Source: F1-120-MAGs118 sp013360535 (GTDB lineage: Bacteria > Planctomycetota > UBA1135 > GCA-002686595). From it: DNA of 64,000 nucleotides. The stretch lies in NCBI GenBank assembly GCA_026647215.1, contig JAPKHC010000006.1, positions 62,001-126,000 on the forward strand. Reading direction: 5' to 3'. Each line of letters opens with the position of its first letter. Within the stretch, counting starts at the first letter, position 1. Made by a program: the position numbers and the translations under genes. Below the pieces are notes generated by a model. That model was not told the DNA's origin. It saw nothing but the letters and a program-made list of their open reading frames with translations, and searched no databases. This document shows positions 24,553 to 33,902 of this stretch, one piece after another.

Positions 24553-25812
24553 ATGGGCCAGTTCCTGACGCACCTCGAGTCGCCGTGGGATGGCTCGCGC
24601 CACGAGGCGCGCACGCTGCAGACCACGCACGCGGGAAGGCCGCTGGTCGCGCGGTATGACCTCGAGCGCATCGCGCGTGAGGTCGAGCGCGACTCGACGT
24701 ACTACAACGCCGGTTGCCTGTGGAGCTTCCGCGACCTGCTGCCGGTGCAGGACGACCGCAACATCGTGTCCTTCGGCGAGCTCGCGACGCCGACGCTGCA
24801 GCTAGCGCGGCTGGGCGAGCAGCTCGGCCTCGAGAACCTGTTCCTCAAGGACGAGTCGCGCCTGCCGACGGGTTCGTTCAAGTCGCGTGGCATGTCGGTG
24901 GCGATCAGCCGCGCGAAGGAACTCGGCGTGACGCGTGTCGCCGTGCCGACGCAAGGCAACGCGGGCGGAGCGATGGCGGCTTACGCAGCGCGCGCGGGCA
25001 TGGAAGCGTGGGTGTTCCTGCCTTCGGACACGCCCGAGGTGAACAAGCTCGAGTGCGAGCTCGCGGGCGCGCGCGTGGTCGAGGTCGACGGCCTGATCGG
25101 CGACTGCGCGGCGCTCCTGCGCGAAGGCCAGAAGCTCTTCAGCTGGTTCGACCTGTCGACGTTGCGCGAGCCCTACCGGCTCGAGGGCAAGAAGACGATG
25201 GGGCTAGAGCTCGCGCAGCACTTCGGCTGGCGCTTTCCCGAGGTCGTGCTCTATCCGACCGGCGGCGGCACGGGCCTGATCGGCATCTGGAAGGCGTGGG
25301 AGGAGCTCTCCGGCATCGGCTGGCTCGAGGATCCGCGCGCGCCGCGGCTCTACGCCTGCCAGAGCGACGGTTGTGCGCCGATCGCGCGCGCGTTCGAGCG
25401 TGGCGAGCGCACGGCCGAGCCGTGGCAGGGCGCGCAGACGCTCGCGAGCGGATTGCGAGTTCCTTCGGCGATCGGCGACTTCCTGATGGTCGACGCGCTG
25501 CGGGCGAGCGGCGGATCGGCGCTGGGCGTGCCCGAAGCTTCGATCACGGGCTGGATGCGGCGTGTGGGCGAGCTCGAAGGCGTAGCGATCTGTCCGGAGA
25601 CCGCGGTGTGCTTCGAGGCGCTCGTGCGGCTCGTCGCGCAAGGCCGCATCCAGCGCCACGAGGAGATCGTGATCTTCAACACCGGCGCGGCCTTCAAGTA
25701 CGTCGAGGCCTTGCGAGCGGTGCCGCGCGCCGAACGCCCGCGCTTCCGGCCGGGCGACTCGGTCGACTGGCGCGCGCTCGCCGCGCAATTCGAACGTTCC
25801 GCTCGCTTGTAG
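24553..25812 (+). CDS. thrC: Threonine synthase
   Basis: 419 residues. A PLP enzyme of fold type II: the cofactor lysine lies in DESRLPTGSFKSRGM, the substrate and phosphate loop in PTQGNAGGAMAAYAA, and the PLP phosphate loop in YPTGGGTGLIGIW. It most resembles the class of threonine synthases that accept O-phosphohomoserine and share PGSFKDRG-like motifs. A related enzyme such as cysteate synthase cannot be ruled out from sequence alone. It is followed after ~80 bases by the molybdoenzyme operon, with a TAGAAT box between (25829-25834). Confidence 0.82.
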   Translation: MGQFLTHLESPWDGSRHEARTLQTTHAGRPLVARYDLERIAREVERDSTYYNAGCLWSFRDLLPVQDDRNIVSFGELATPTLQLARLGEQLGLENLFLKDESRLPTGSFKSRGMSVAISRAKELGVTRVAVPTQGNAGGAMAAYAARAGMEAWVFLPSDTPEVNKLECELAGARVVEVDGLIGDCAALLREGQKLFSWFDLSTLREPYRLEGKKTMGLELAQHFGWRFPEVVLYPTGGGTGLIGIWKAWEELSGIGWLEDPRAPRLYACQSDGCAPIARAFERGERTAEPWQGAQTLASGLRVPSAIGDFLMVDALRASGGSALGVPEASITGWMRRVGELEGVAICPETAVCFEALVRLVAQGRIQRHEEIVIFNTGAAFKYVEALRAVPRAERPRFRPGDSVDWRALAAQFERSARL

Positions 25813-25894
25813 CGCGAGCGTGCCTCCGTAGAATCGCGCCGCGTCGCGTGGGCACCTTTGTCCCGCGCGCGGGTCCCGCACGTGAGGCGTTTCC

Positions 25895-26569
25895 ATGTCG
25901 GATGCAGCGAGCCCTCCTGAAGCCAAGTCGAGCCCGGAGCCGCGTTCGGGTTCCCAAGCCAAGCCCGCGCTCACCCGTCGCGCGTTCTTCAAGGGCGCCG
26001 GGGTCGTCGCCGCCGGCGGAGTGATCGGCGAGGCCGTGAGCGCGGCCAACGCGCGCGCCTACGGGCCGGCGACGCTCGAAGGAACGGTCGAGGTCGAGCT
26101 CGACATCAACGGCGCGAAGCAGAAGGTGACACTCGAGCCGCGCACCACGCTGCTCAACGCGCTGCGCAACCACTGCAACCCGCCGCTGACGGGCACCAAG
26201 CTCGTGTGCGACCGCGGATCGTGCGGCGCGTGCACGGTGCATCTCGACGGGCGGCCGGTGTACTCGTGCATGACGCTCGCCGTCGACACGGTCGGCCACA
26301 AGGTCAAGACGATCGAAGGGCTGTCGCCGAGGGGCGAGCTCACCGTCCTGCAGCAGAAGTTCTGCGAGCACGACGGCTCGCAGTGCGGCTTCTGCACGCC
26401 CGGCTTCGTGATGGCGATCACCGCCTGCCTCGAGCGCAATCCGGCGGCGTCGCTCGACGAGATCCAGAACGCGTGCTCGGGCAACCTGTGCCGCTGTGGC
26501 ACGCAACCGCAGATCTTCGAGGCCGCGCTGGCCGCTGGTCGCGCCCTGCAAGCCAAGGGAGGCAAGTGA
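25895..26569 (+). CDS. Tat-exported 2Fe-2S subunit of a xanthine-dehydrogenase-family enzyme
   Basis: 224 residues. An N-terminal twin-arginine signal (TRRAFFKGAGVVAAGG) directs folded export. The plant-type ferredoxin domain has CDRGSCGACTVHLDG and a fourth Cys in VYSC. The C-terminal helical domain has CGFCTPGF and CSGNLCRCG for the second cluster. This matches the small subunit of aldehyde/CO-dehydrogenase-type molybdoenzymes, such as YagT/PaoA or CoxS. The stop overlaps the large-subunit start (TGATG), so subunits are probably made in fixed ratio. Electrons would pass from the Mo centre to FAD through these clusters. Confidence 0.92.
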   Translation: MSDAASPPEAKSSPEPRSGSQAKPALTRRAFFKGAGVVAAGGVIGEAVSAANARAYGPATLEGTVEVELDINGAKQKVTLEPRTTLLNALRNHCNPPLTGTKLVCDRGSCGACTVHLDGRPVYSCMTLAVDTVGHKVKTIEGLSPRGELTVLQQKFCEHDGSQCGFCTPGFVMAITACLERNPAASLDEIQNACSGNLCRCGTQPQIFEAALAAGRALQAKGGK

Positions 26570-28836
26570 TGGCGCTCGAACCGCTGCGCACGCAAGACGA
26601 GAAGCCGCCGCGCCCCGCCGCGCCCGGCAAGAAGTGGATCCGCGTGACGAAGGCCGTCAACGGCATCGACACCGAAGTCTGGGAAGAGGTTTCCGACGAC
26701 ACGGGCGGTCCGCAGTGGGGGCCGCGCGAGCAGATGCGCCTGGTGTCGCGCGCGGTGCCGCGCGTCGACGGCCCCGACAAGGTGACCGGGCGCGCCATGT
26801 ACAGCTCCGACATGCGCCTGCCGGGCATGGTCTTCGCGCGCGTGCTGCGCTCGCGAGTGCCGTGTGGCACGGTGCAGCTCGAGCTCGAGGCCGCGAAGGC
26901 GATCCCGGGCGTGCTGGCGGTGATTGCGCTCAACAACGGCAACGTCGACTGGCTCGGTCGGCCGATCGCGGCGGTGGCGGCGACGACGCCAGAGATCGCC
27001 GAGGACGGACTGCGCGCGATCGTCGCCCAGTACGAGGAACAACCGTTCGCGGTGACGCCGGAACAGGCGGCGGCGGAGAACGCGCCGAAGGTCGGCAGCC
27101 GCGGCAACGTGCGCACGCTCTCGAAGAACACCGACTCGAGCGAGGTCGATGACGCGTTGGCCAAGGCGGCGAAGCGCGTGCAGGGCACGTGGAAGATTCC
27201 CGTGCAGCACCACGCGTGCCTCGAGTCGCACGGAGTCGTCGTCGACTATCGCGGCGGCGACGAGGCGACGGTGTACGCGTCGACGCAAGGCACGTTCACG
27301 ATCCCCGGCGACGCCGCGGGCGCGCTGGGGCTCAAGCCCAACCAGGTGACGGCCGTGGTCGAGCACATGGGCGGCGGGTTTGGTTCGAAGTTCCAGCTTG
27401 GCATCGAGGGCGACGCCGCGTGCAGGCTCGCGAAGCTGCTCGCGCGGCCGGTGCACCTGATGCTCGACCGCGCGACGGAGTTCCACGCGGCGGGCAACCG
27501 TTCGGGTGGCGAGCACACGCTCGAGGCCGGCCTCGACGAAAAGGGCCAGATCGTCGCGATCAAGGGCCGCGTCACGCGCCTCGGCGGCGTCGGGCAAGGC
27601 TCGGGCCACCCGATCCCGTACATCTACGGCCGCGACGCGAAGGTGTTCGTCGAGGACCGCTGCATCCACACGCACACCGACTCGAGCCGCGCGATGCGTG
27701 GCCCCGGGCATCCGCAGGCTTCCTTCTCGATGGAGGGCCTGATGGACGAGTGCGCGTACGCGTCGGGGCTAGACCTGCTCGAGATCCGTCGCATCAACCT
27801 GCCCGACAGCCGGCGCGAGCTCTACATGCGCCAGCTCGAGCGCTGCGCGGCGCTGATCGGCTGGGACAAGCACGCGTTCAAGAACGCGCCGGACCTGTCG
27901 AAGTCCGAGCTGAAGGTTGGCATCGGCTTCGCGATCGCGCGCTGGGGCGGCGGTGGCAACGGCCAGTGCAAGGTCGAGGTGCGCGTCGCGCAAGATGGCT
28001 CGGTCGAGGTGCTTTCGGGCACGCAGGACCTGGGCACGGGCACGCGCACGTACTGCGCGTCGATCGTGGCGGAGGAGCTCGGACTCGAGCTGAATCAGGT
28101 GCGCCCGCGCATCGGCCGCTCCACCTTCGGTTCGGCCAACGCGTCCGGCGGAAGCACGACCGCGCCGTCGCTGTCGCCGAGCGTCAAGCATGCGGCGCAC
28201 AACGCGCGGCTCGCACTGTTCGAGAAGGTGGCGCCGCTGCTCGGCGTGAAGCCGGACGAGCTCGAGGTCGGTCTCGGCGAGATCCATGTCGCGGCGAAGC
28301 CTTCGCAGAAGGTCGCGTGGAAGGACGCGTGTGCGACGCTCGGGCCCGCGGGCCTCTCGGCACAAGGTGAATGGCAGGCGCACCTCGCGAGCAGCGATGT
28401 CGGCGGCGCGCAGGCCGCGAAGGTGCAGGTCGACACGCGGACCGGCGAGATCAAGGTGCTCGAGATGGTCGCCGTGCAGAACTGCGGCCTCCTGCTCAAC
28501 CGCATGTCGGTCAAGAGCCAGCTGCAGGGTGGCATGGTGCAGGCGCTCTCTTACGGCTTGTTCGAGGAGCGCGTGATCGACCCCGACCTGGGGCTCTTCC
28601 TCAACGCGAACTTCGAGGACTACAAGATCGCCGGCGTGCGCGAGATCCCGCGCATGACGGTCGAGTTCGAGGACGACCCGCGCGGCGTGATCGGCATGGC
28701 CGAGGCGGCGGTGATTCCCGGGCATTCGGCGATCGCCAACGCGATCCGCAACGCCTGTGGCGTGCGGATCTTCGACATGCCGCTGACGGCGGACAAGGTG
28801 CTCGTGGGCCTCGAGGCCCTGCGGAAGAAGGGCTAG
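26569..28836 (+). CDS. Molybdopterin-binding catalytic subunit, xanthine dehydrogenase family
   Basis: 755 residues from the ATG at 26569, overlapping the FeS gene. Landmarks of the Mo-cofactor subunit are VPRVDGPDKVTGRAMYSSD, VEHMGGGFGSKFQLG, RAMRGPGHPQASF, and VLSGTQDLGTGTRTYCA. Near the end comes GMAEAAVIPGHSAIANAI, which supplies the expected catalytic Glu. The spacing resembles YagR/PaoC-like aldehyde oxidoreductases rather than true xanthine dehydrogenase. It lacks its own Tat signal and would be carried out with the FeS subunit. The substrate is not deducible; aldehydes or aromatic heterocycles are likely. Confidence 0.9.
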   Translation: MALEPLRTQDEKPPRPAAPGKKWIRVTKAVNGIDTEVWEEVSDDTGGPQWGPREQMRLVSRAVPRVDGPDKVTGRAMYSSDMRLPGMVFARVLRSRVPCGTVQLELEAAKAIPGVLAVIALNNGNVDWLGRPIAAVAATTPEIAEDGLRAIVAQYEEQPFAVTPEQAAAENAPKVGSRGNVRTLSKNTDSSEVDDALAKAAKRVQGTWKIPVQHHACLESHGVVVDYRGGDEATVYASTQGTFTIPGDAAGALGLKPNQVTAVVEHMGGGFGSKFQLGIEGDAACRLAKLLARPVHLMLDRATEFHAAGNRSGGEHTLEAGLDEKGQIVAIKGRVTRLGGVGQGSGHPIPYIYGRDAKVFVEDRCIHTHTDSSRAMRGPGHPQASFSMEGLMDECAYASGLDLLEIRRINLPDSRRELYMRQLERCAALIGWDKHAFKNAPDLSKSELKVGIGFAIARWGGGGNGQCKVEVRVAQDGSVEVLSGTQDLGTGTRTYCASIVAEELGLELNQVRPRIGRSTFGSANASGGSTTAPSLSPSVKHAAHNARLALFEKVAPLLGVKPDELEVGLGEIHVAAKPSQKVAWKDACATLGPAGLSAQGEWQAHLASSDVGGAQAAKVQVDTRTGEIKVLEMVAVQNCGLLLNRMSVKSQLQGGMVQALSYGLFEERVIDPDLGLFLNANFEDYKIAGVREIPRMTVEFEDDPRGVIGMAEAAVIPGHSAIANAIRNACGVRIFDMPLTADKVLVGLEALRKKG

Positions 28837-28838
28837 CG

Positions 28839-29834
28839 ATGAAGAACTTCACCTACGTGATGCCGACGTCGCTCGAGCAAGTCGTCGAGCTGCTCCCCGG
28901 GCCGCGAGACCTGAAGACACGCGACCGCGTCAAGGTGCTCGCGGGCGGACAGGACTTGCTCGGCGAGCTGAAGGAGCATCTGGTCGAGCCCGAGCAGGTC
29001 GTGAACCTGAAGGGCGTGCCGGGGCTCGCGGACCTGAGGCCGCAGGCGAGTGGCTGGCAGATCGGCGCGCTCGTCACGCTCGCGGCGCTCGAGGAGAACA
29101 CGAGCCTGCGAGCGAGCCACACGATGATCGCCGAAGCCGCGGGCTCCGTCGGCTCGACGCAGATCCGCAACCAAGGCACGGTCGGTGGCAACCTGTGCCA
29201 GCGGCCGCGGTGCTGGTACTACCGCCACGAGCAGGCCGTCTGCATCAAGAAGGGCGGCGCCGAGTGCTTCGCCTACGGCGGGCTCAACAAGTACAACGCG
29301 ATCCTCGGCGGCGGACCGAGCTACATCGTGCATCCGTCCGACCTCGCGCCCGCGCTCGTCGCGGCCGGTGCGACGGCGCTGATCCGCGGCAAGAAGGGCG
29401 AACGCACCGTCGAGCTCGAGCGCTTCTTCACGCTGCCGAGCGAAGGTGCGGTGACGCGCGAGAACGTGCTCGCGCCCGATGAGGTGCTCGTGCGCGTCGA
29501 CGTGCCGGCGATGGCGGGCTGGAAGAGCACGTACGTGAAGTTCCGCGAGCGTTCGAGCTACGACTTCGCGCTCGCGGCGGTCGCGGCGGCGCTCAAGCTC
29601 GACGGCGGCAAGGTGACCGAGGCGCGGCTCGTGCTCGGGGGTGTCGCGCCGGTGCCGTGGCGCTGCGAGAAGGCCGAAAAGGCGCTCGTCGGGCGCAAGC
29701 TCGACGCGGAAACGTGCCGTGTCGTGGGCGAGCTCGCGCTCGAGGGCGCGGAGCCGCTCGCGCACAACGCCTACAAGCTGCCGCTCGCCAAGGGACTGAT
29801 CGCGAAGGCCCTCACCAAGCTGGCTTCGGCCTAG
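28839..29834 (+). CDS. FAD subunit, xanthine dehydrogenase family, with an extra FeS cluster
   Basis: 331 residues starting two bases after the large-subunit stop. FAD-binding motifs of the vanillyl-alcohol-oxidase type are visible: VLAGGQDLL and the TVGGNLCQRP stretch. Immediately after come four cysteines in CQRPRCWYYRHEQAVC and GGAECFAYGG, which in PaoB and HcrB bind a [4Fe-4S] cluster not found in classic FAD subunits. The C-terminal FAD-linked domain carries FRERSSYDFALAAVA. The order FeS, Mo, FAD differs from E. coli paoABC, where FAD comes second. Confidence 0.9.
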   Translation: MKNFTYVMPTSLEQVVELLPGPRDLKTRDRVKVLAGGQDLLGELKEHLVEPEQVVNLKGVPGLADLRPQASGWQIGALVTLAALEENTSLRASHTMIAEAAGSVGSTQIRNQGTVGGNLCQRPRCWYYRHEQAVCIKKGGAECFAYGGLNKYNAILGGGPSYIVHPSDLAPALVAAGATALIRGKKGERTVELERFFTLPSEGAVTRENVLAPDEVLVRVDVPAMAGWKSTYVKFRERSSYDFALAAVAAALKLDGGKVTEARLVLGGVAPVPWRCEKAEKALVGRKLDAETCRVVGELALEGAEPLAHNAYKLPLAKGLIAKALTKLASA

Positions 29835-29844
29835 GAGAACCCCG

Positions 29845-30096
29845 ATGCAACCGACTCCGCTCTCCAGCCCGATCTGCGCCGAGATCCGCAGCAAGAAGTA
29901 CTTCTTCCTGACCTCGGCTCCGATGACCGCGAGCGACGTGATCGACAACTCGAACGACTGCTGGTGCAACCGCACCTGCGATCGAGTCGGTCCCGATCGC
30001 GACCTCGTGCACCCCGACGACTGCACGCGCGAACGCGTGTGCTTCAAGCCGATTTTTGGGCCCCAACCCCAGGCGGGCGAAGGCGGGGTAGCCTAG
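29845..30096 (+). CDS. Small Cys-rich protein at the end of the molybdoenzyme genes
   Basis: 83 residues, starting 10 bases after the FAD-subunit stop with AGGAG just upstream. It has no signal peptide. The middle contains NDCWCNRTCDRVGPDRD and then DDCTRERVCF, giving five or six cysteines in a 33-residue span, suited to binding a metal or FeS cluster or to disulphides. RSKKYFFLTSAPMTASDVID precedes them. I do not recognise the family. Position suggests a role in maturation or electron transfer for the molybdoenzyme, but this is inference. Confidence 0.65.
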   Translation: MQPTPLSSPICAEIRSKKYFFLTSAPMTASDVIDNSNDCWCNRTCDRVGPDRDLVHPDDCTRERVCFKPIFGPQPQAGEGGVA

Positions 30097-30104
30097 GAGG
30101 CGCC

Positions 30105-30866
30105 ATGAAAGTCGTCCTCACGCTCGTGCTCGCCACCTCCGCCGCCCTCGGCCTGCGTTTCCTGCGCGGCGAGAGCTGCTGCGGCTTCTCCTGCCCCGAA
30201 GCGGACATCGAACCCAGCGGCCAGTACGTCGAGGCCCGCACGGCGAGCGTGTTCGCCGGCGCGTGCCACTACAACTCGGAACTCGTGACGCAGGGCCGCG
30301 AGGCCGTGCTCGCGTGGCACTTCGAGCAAGGCCGCATCGCGGGCACGTCGCTCGAAGGTGTCGACGTGATGGTGGCGGTCGCGTCCGAGGAGAACCTCGT
30401 GCAGGGCGCGTCGCGCAAGAGCGTGATCTACGTCGACGCGCAGGCGAGCGCCGAGCAGCGGGAGACGGCGGTCGAGTGGGTCAAGGCGCGCTGCGCGAGT
30501 GCACTCGGGTCCGTGATCGAGGTCGAGACGCTGCCGGTCGACGTCAAGTTCGATGGCGAGCGTTATTCGGCGCGCGCGGGCGACGTGCTGTCGCTCGACG
30601 GCGGGCTCCTGCCCGACCGCGAGTGCTGCAAGATGCCCTACGACGTCTGGTACCAGCCGTTCGCGACGATCACGGGCAAGGTCGTCGGCAACACCGAACG
30701 TTTCGTGTGGAACGAGACGCGCCTCGCGCGCGCTTTCGAGAACCGCGACCGCAACGACGCCTTCACGGGCACGTTCGGCCTGCAGGCGAAGGCCGAGAGC
30801 GCGGCTCCCGGCGGCTCGTGCTGCACGCAGCCGTCGCGCGCGGCGGCGCTCTCGAAGGTTCAGTAG
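30105..30866 (+). CDS. Exported DUF1326-like protein
   Basis: 253 residues from the ATG at 30105, with AGGAGG four bases upstream. An N-terminal hydrophobic segment of ~18 residues is followed by RGESCCGFSCPEADI. YVEARTASVFAGACHYNSE then begins what reads as a DUF1326 domain, including the typical KSVIYVDAQAS and EQRE segments. A second Cys pair (ECCKMPYD) and a third (GSCCTQPS) near the end may bind metal. It is the last gene of the molybdoenzyme cluster and is probably co-transcribed. The function of the family is unknown. Confidence 0.7.
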   Translation: MKVVLTLVLATSAALGLRFLRGESCCGFSCPEADIEPSGQYVEARTASVFAGACHYNSELVTQGREAVLAWHFEQGRIAGTSLEGVDVMVAVASEENLVQGASRKSVIYVDAQASAEQRETAVEWVKARCASALGSVIEVETLPVDVKFDGERYSARAGDVLSLDGGLLPDRECCKMPYDVWYQPFATITGKVVGNTERFVWNETRLARAFENRDRNDAFTGTFGLQAKAESAAPGGSCCTQPSRAAALSKVQ

Positions 30867-30893
30867 TCCGCGAGTCGGTCTCTTGGCTCGGGC

Positions 30894-33038
30894 TCATCTT
30901 GCTCGGAAAGTGAGCCAGGTGAACCCGTGCGGCGGCAGCGTGAGCTCGAGGCGCACGCGGGAGCGTCCGTCGAGCACGACCTCGCGCTCCGATCCATCGC
31001 GCTCGCTCACGCGCACCGTGCCTTCGAGTCCTGCGTAATACAGCGGGAATTCCAGCTCGCGCGTGCGCTCGACGTCGAGCGGGTTGAAGACCATCGCCAG
31101 CGCCCGCTCGTCCCCGAGCGGATCGACGTGCAGCCAGCCGTCGAGGTCGCGTCCGTCGGCGCGGCGCACGTGCACGAGGTCGCTCTCGAGCACGCGGCGA
31201 TGGCGCTTGAACCACGTGACCCATTTCGCGACGAGCTCGCGCGTCGTGTCGGTGTCGAAGAGCCGCGGCCCGCGCCAGCAGGCCTGCACGCCGGCGCCGA
31301 GGTTCGTCGCGAGATGGCGCTCGTAATCGGCGAGGTGTTCCGACAAAGGCTCGAGCGTCGCCGCCGCGCCGCCGCCGTGGTACTCGGTCAGCGGCACGAA
31401 CATCCAGCCCATGCTCGGCGCCTTCGTCCACGTGCCGTCGAAGATGTTCTGGCGCGCGTGCAAGAGCTGCTCCGAGCGCGGCAGCGACCAGTTGGTCTCG
31501 CGGTAGCCCATGCCGGTCTTGTTCGAGCCGTTCAGGAAGTACCAGTCCGGCACGTTGAGGAAGATGCCCTCGCCGCGGCACCAGCCGTAGAAGCGCCGGA
31601 TCGCCTCGAACTGCCGCCACTGGGAATCCTCGAAACCCACGTGGCCGGGATGCGAGGTCGACGCGCACGTGTCGCCGGGATAGGAGCCATCGTGCTCGAG
31701 CACACGGAAGCCGGAGCTCGCGTAGAAGGATCGCAGGTGAGCGAAATAGTCGCGGCCCCAGGCGCTCTCGAGGCACGGCGAGTTGCCGAAGTAGGCCTTG
31801 CCGGGCTTGAGCGTCTCGCGGTCGAGCACGTCGTGTTCGGGAGCGACGGAGCGGCTCGCGAGCAGCGAGTAACTGCCGAGCTCGACGCCGCGCTCGCGCG
31901 CGTAGGCCACGAGCTCCTGCGCGCGCGCGAGGTTCTCGAGGTTCCGGTTCTCGATGTCGAATCCCGACCCGAACGACAGGATCGCCATCTCGAAGCCGAC
32001 GGCGGCGCACTGGTCGATGGCGACCTTCACCGCCTCGGGCCGTGCATCGCGCACGTGCATCATCAGCGGGTTCTCGGTGACCCACGGAGCGAGCGTGCGG
32101 TACATGCGGCGCTGCGCGAGGCCGTTGCGCTCGCGCTCGGAGCCGTCGAGCACGAGCTCGTGCACGCGGTAGCTCGTGAACCGCTCGGCCTTCGCGAGCG
32201 TCGCCGCGGGACCGACGGGATAGCTCGACACGAGCAGGCACGGCGTCGCGAGCGCGTAGCTCACCTGCGTGCCGTACCTCGGATCGGGCAGCCAGCGGTT
32301 GGTGACGTCCGCGGACACGTTCGACATGCCGTGGAAGGCGAAATCGCTCTCGACGTGCAGGTCCGGGCGGCGCCAGTGCTCCTGCGGTTCGACCGTGCCC
32401 TCGGCCTCGACGAACGCGAGCCGCTCGACCTCGAGCGTGTCGATCCGCACGGGCTTCGGCCCGGAATTGACGATCTCGACGCTCTTCGAGACGAGCGGAA
32501 GCCCGTCGTACAGGTCGTAGTGCACCTCGAACGTCAGCGCGCCCTCGAACACGAACGTCAGGCGCGTTCCCGGCGGAGGCCAGGGCAATTCGGCGGCATG
32601 CCGCACGCGTTTCCACTCGAACGGTGCGGGAATCGTGCCGGTCCGCACGGCCGTGCAATGCAGCGCCGCGGGATCGAGCTCGAGCTTCGCGACGTCCGCG
32701 GGCCGCAGGTAGGCGCGATCGGCGTTCGAGAGCATCCCACCGACTCGCACCTCGACGCCGTCGACGACCGCGCGCGCCTCGGGTTCGATCGCGCGCAGCA
32801 GCGCACGTTCCGAAACGAGATCGTCGAAACCGATGCACGCGACATCCGGCTCGACCACGAACGTGCGCGCGACGAGGCCGTTGGAGAGCACCACCGTGCG
32901 CGCGTCGCTCGCCCACGCTTGCGCCTTCGCGTCGGCCCGATGCAAGAGCCAGTCGCCACTCGCGCGCGGCGGGCTCGCCGGGCCTTTCGGAAGCTGGTCG
33001 AGCAGTCCACCGCCGAGCAGAAGCAACGTCGCGAGCAT
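30894..33038 (-). CDS. Putative exported alpha-galactosidase-like glycoside hydrolase
   Basis: 714 residues from the ATG at 33038, whose ATG overlaps the thiD stop (TGATG). A short hydrophobic signal (MLATLLLLGGGLLDQL) opens the protein. An N-terminal beta-sandwich-like part (to ~310) precedes a barrel with VLEHDGSYPGD, VPDWYFLNGSNKTGMGYRE and GWMFVPLTEYHGGG, reminiscent of clan GH-D (GH27/GH36) enzymes. The Asp in EHDGSYPGD is a candidate catalytic residue. A C-terminal beta domain ends LTLPPHGFTWLTF, common to such enzymes. I am unsure of the family number and substrate. Confidence 0.65.
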   Translation of the reverse strand: MLATLLLLGGGLLDQLPKGPASPPRASGDWLLHRADAKAQAWASDARTVVLSNGLVARTFVVEPDVACIGFDDLVSERALLRAIEPEARAVVDGVEVRVGGMLSNADRAYLRPADVAKLELDPAALHCTAVRTGTIPAPFEWKRVRHAAELPWPPPGTRLTFVFEGALTFEVHYDLYDGLPLVSKSVEIVNSGPKPVRIDTLEVERLAFVEAEGTVEPQEHWRRPDLHVESDFAFHGMSNVSADVTNRWLPDPRYGTQVSYALATPCLLVSSYPVGPAATLAKAERFTSYRVHELVLDGSERERNGLAQRRMYRTLAPWVTENPLMMHVRDARPEAVKVAIDQCAAVGFEMAILSFGSGFDIENRNLENLARAQELVAYARERGVELGSYSLLASRSVAPEHDVLDRETLKPGKAYFGNSPCLESAWGRDYFAHLRSFYASSGFRVLEHDGSYPGDTCASTSHPGHVGFEDSQWRQFEAIRRFYGWCRGEGIFLNVPDWYFLNGSNKTGMGYRETNWSLPRSEQLLHARQNIFDGTWTKAPSMGWMFVPLTEYHGGGAAATLEPLSEHLADYERHLATNLGAGVQACWRGPRLFDTDTTRELVAKWVTWFKRHRRVLESDLVHVRRADGRDLDGWLHVDPLGDERALAMVFNPLDVERTRELEFPLYYAGLEGTVRVSERDGSEREVVLDGRSRVRLELTLPPHGFTWLTFRAR

Positions 33039-33859
33039 CAGTTCGTCCCTTCGCGCCACAGCGCGTGGAAGTGGTGGACCGGTCCGTGCCCGTGGCCGAG
33101 CTTCCAGTCCTTCGAGGCCACGATCGCCGCGCTCACGAAGCGCTTGGCGCCTTCTGCGGCCAAAATCACGCTGTTTCCGCGAGCGAGCAGCGCCGCGAGC
33201 GCCGCCGAGAACGTGCAGCCCGTGCCGTGCGTGTTGCGACTCGCCGTGCGCGTGGCTTCGAGGCGTTGGAATCGCTCGCCATCGAACACGAGGTCGTCGG
33301 AGCGCTCGCCACCGGCGTGGCCACCCTTGAGCACGATCGCGCGCGCTCCGAGTGCGTGGAGTCGCTCACAAGCACGCTCCGGTGCCGCGAGAACCTCCGC
33401 TTCAGAGGTTCCGAGCAACACCGCCGCCTCCGGCAGGTTCGGCGTGAGAACGCTCGCGAGCGGCAGGAGCTCGCGCCGTAACGCCTCGACCGCGTCGTCG
33501 CGCAGGAGCTTCGCTCCCGACTTCGCGACCATCACCGGATCGACGACGACGTTGCGCGCCGCGTGCGCACGCAAGCGCGTGGCCACCGTCGCGATCAGCG
33601 CCGCGCTCGAGAGCATCCCGACCTTCGTCGCCGCGACCTCGAGGTCCTCGTACACGCAGTCGAGCTCGTGCGCGACGAACTCCGGTGGCGCATCGTGGAT
33701 CGCGCGCACTTCACGCGTGTTCTGCGCGGTCAGGCTCGTGATCGCCGCTGCGCCGTAGACGCCGAGCGCGGAAAAAGCCTTGAGATCGGCCTGAATGCCG
33801 GCGCCGCCGGACGGGTCGGAGCCCGCGATCGAGAGCGCGACCTTGGGAGTGGGGGACAT
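33038..33859 (-). CDS. thiD: Hydroxymethylpyrimidine / phosphomethylpyrimidine kinase
   Basis: 273 residues from the ATG at 33859. ThiD phosphorylates HMP and HMP-phosphate in thiamine synthesis. Landmarks are ALSIAGSDPSGGAGIQADLKA at the start, GVYGAAAITSLTAQNT, VVVDPVMVAKSGAKLL, LTPNLPEAAVL, VLKGGH and RNTHGTGCTFSAALAA, with the anion-hole glycines and the catalytic aspartate region. No TPP riboswitch is visible; only 43 bases separate it from the divergent dehydratase gene. It may be co-transcribed with the hydrolase downstream. Confidence 0.95.
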   Translation of the reverse strand: MSPTPKVALSIAGSDPSGGAGIQADLKAFSALGVYGAAAITSLTAQNTREVRAIHDAPPEFVAHELDCVYEDLEVAATKVGMLSSAALIATVATRLRAHAARNVVVDPVMVAKSGAKLLRDDAVEALRRELLPLASVLTPNLPEAAVLLGTSEAEVLAAPERACERLHALGARAIVLKGGHAGGERSDDLVFDGERFQRLEATRTASRNTHGTGCTFSAALAALLARGNSVILAAEGAKRFVSAAIVASKDWKLGHGHGPVHHFHALWREGTN

Positions 33860-33902
33860 GCGCGGAGTGTATTCCCGAGCGCGCCCACGCCAGGATGCTG
33901 GC

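Noticed and set aside
33860..33902. TPP riboswitch before thiD
   Set aside because: Only 43 bases separate thiD from the divergent dehydratase gene and no thi-box is present.
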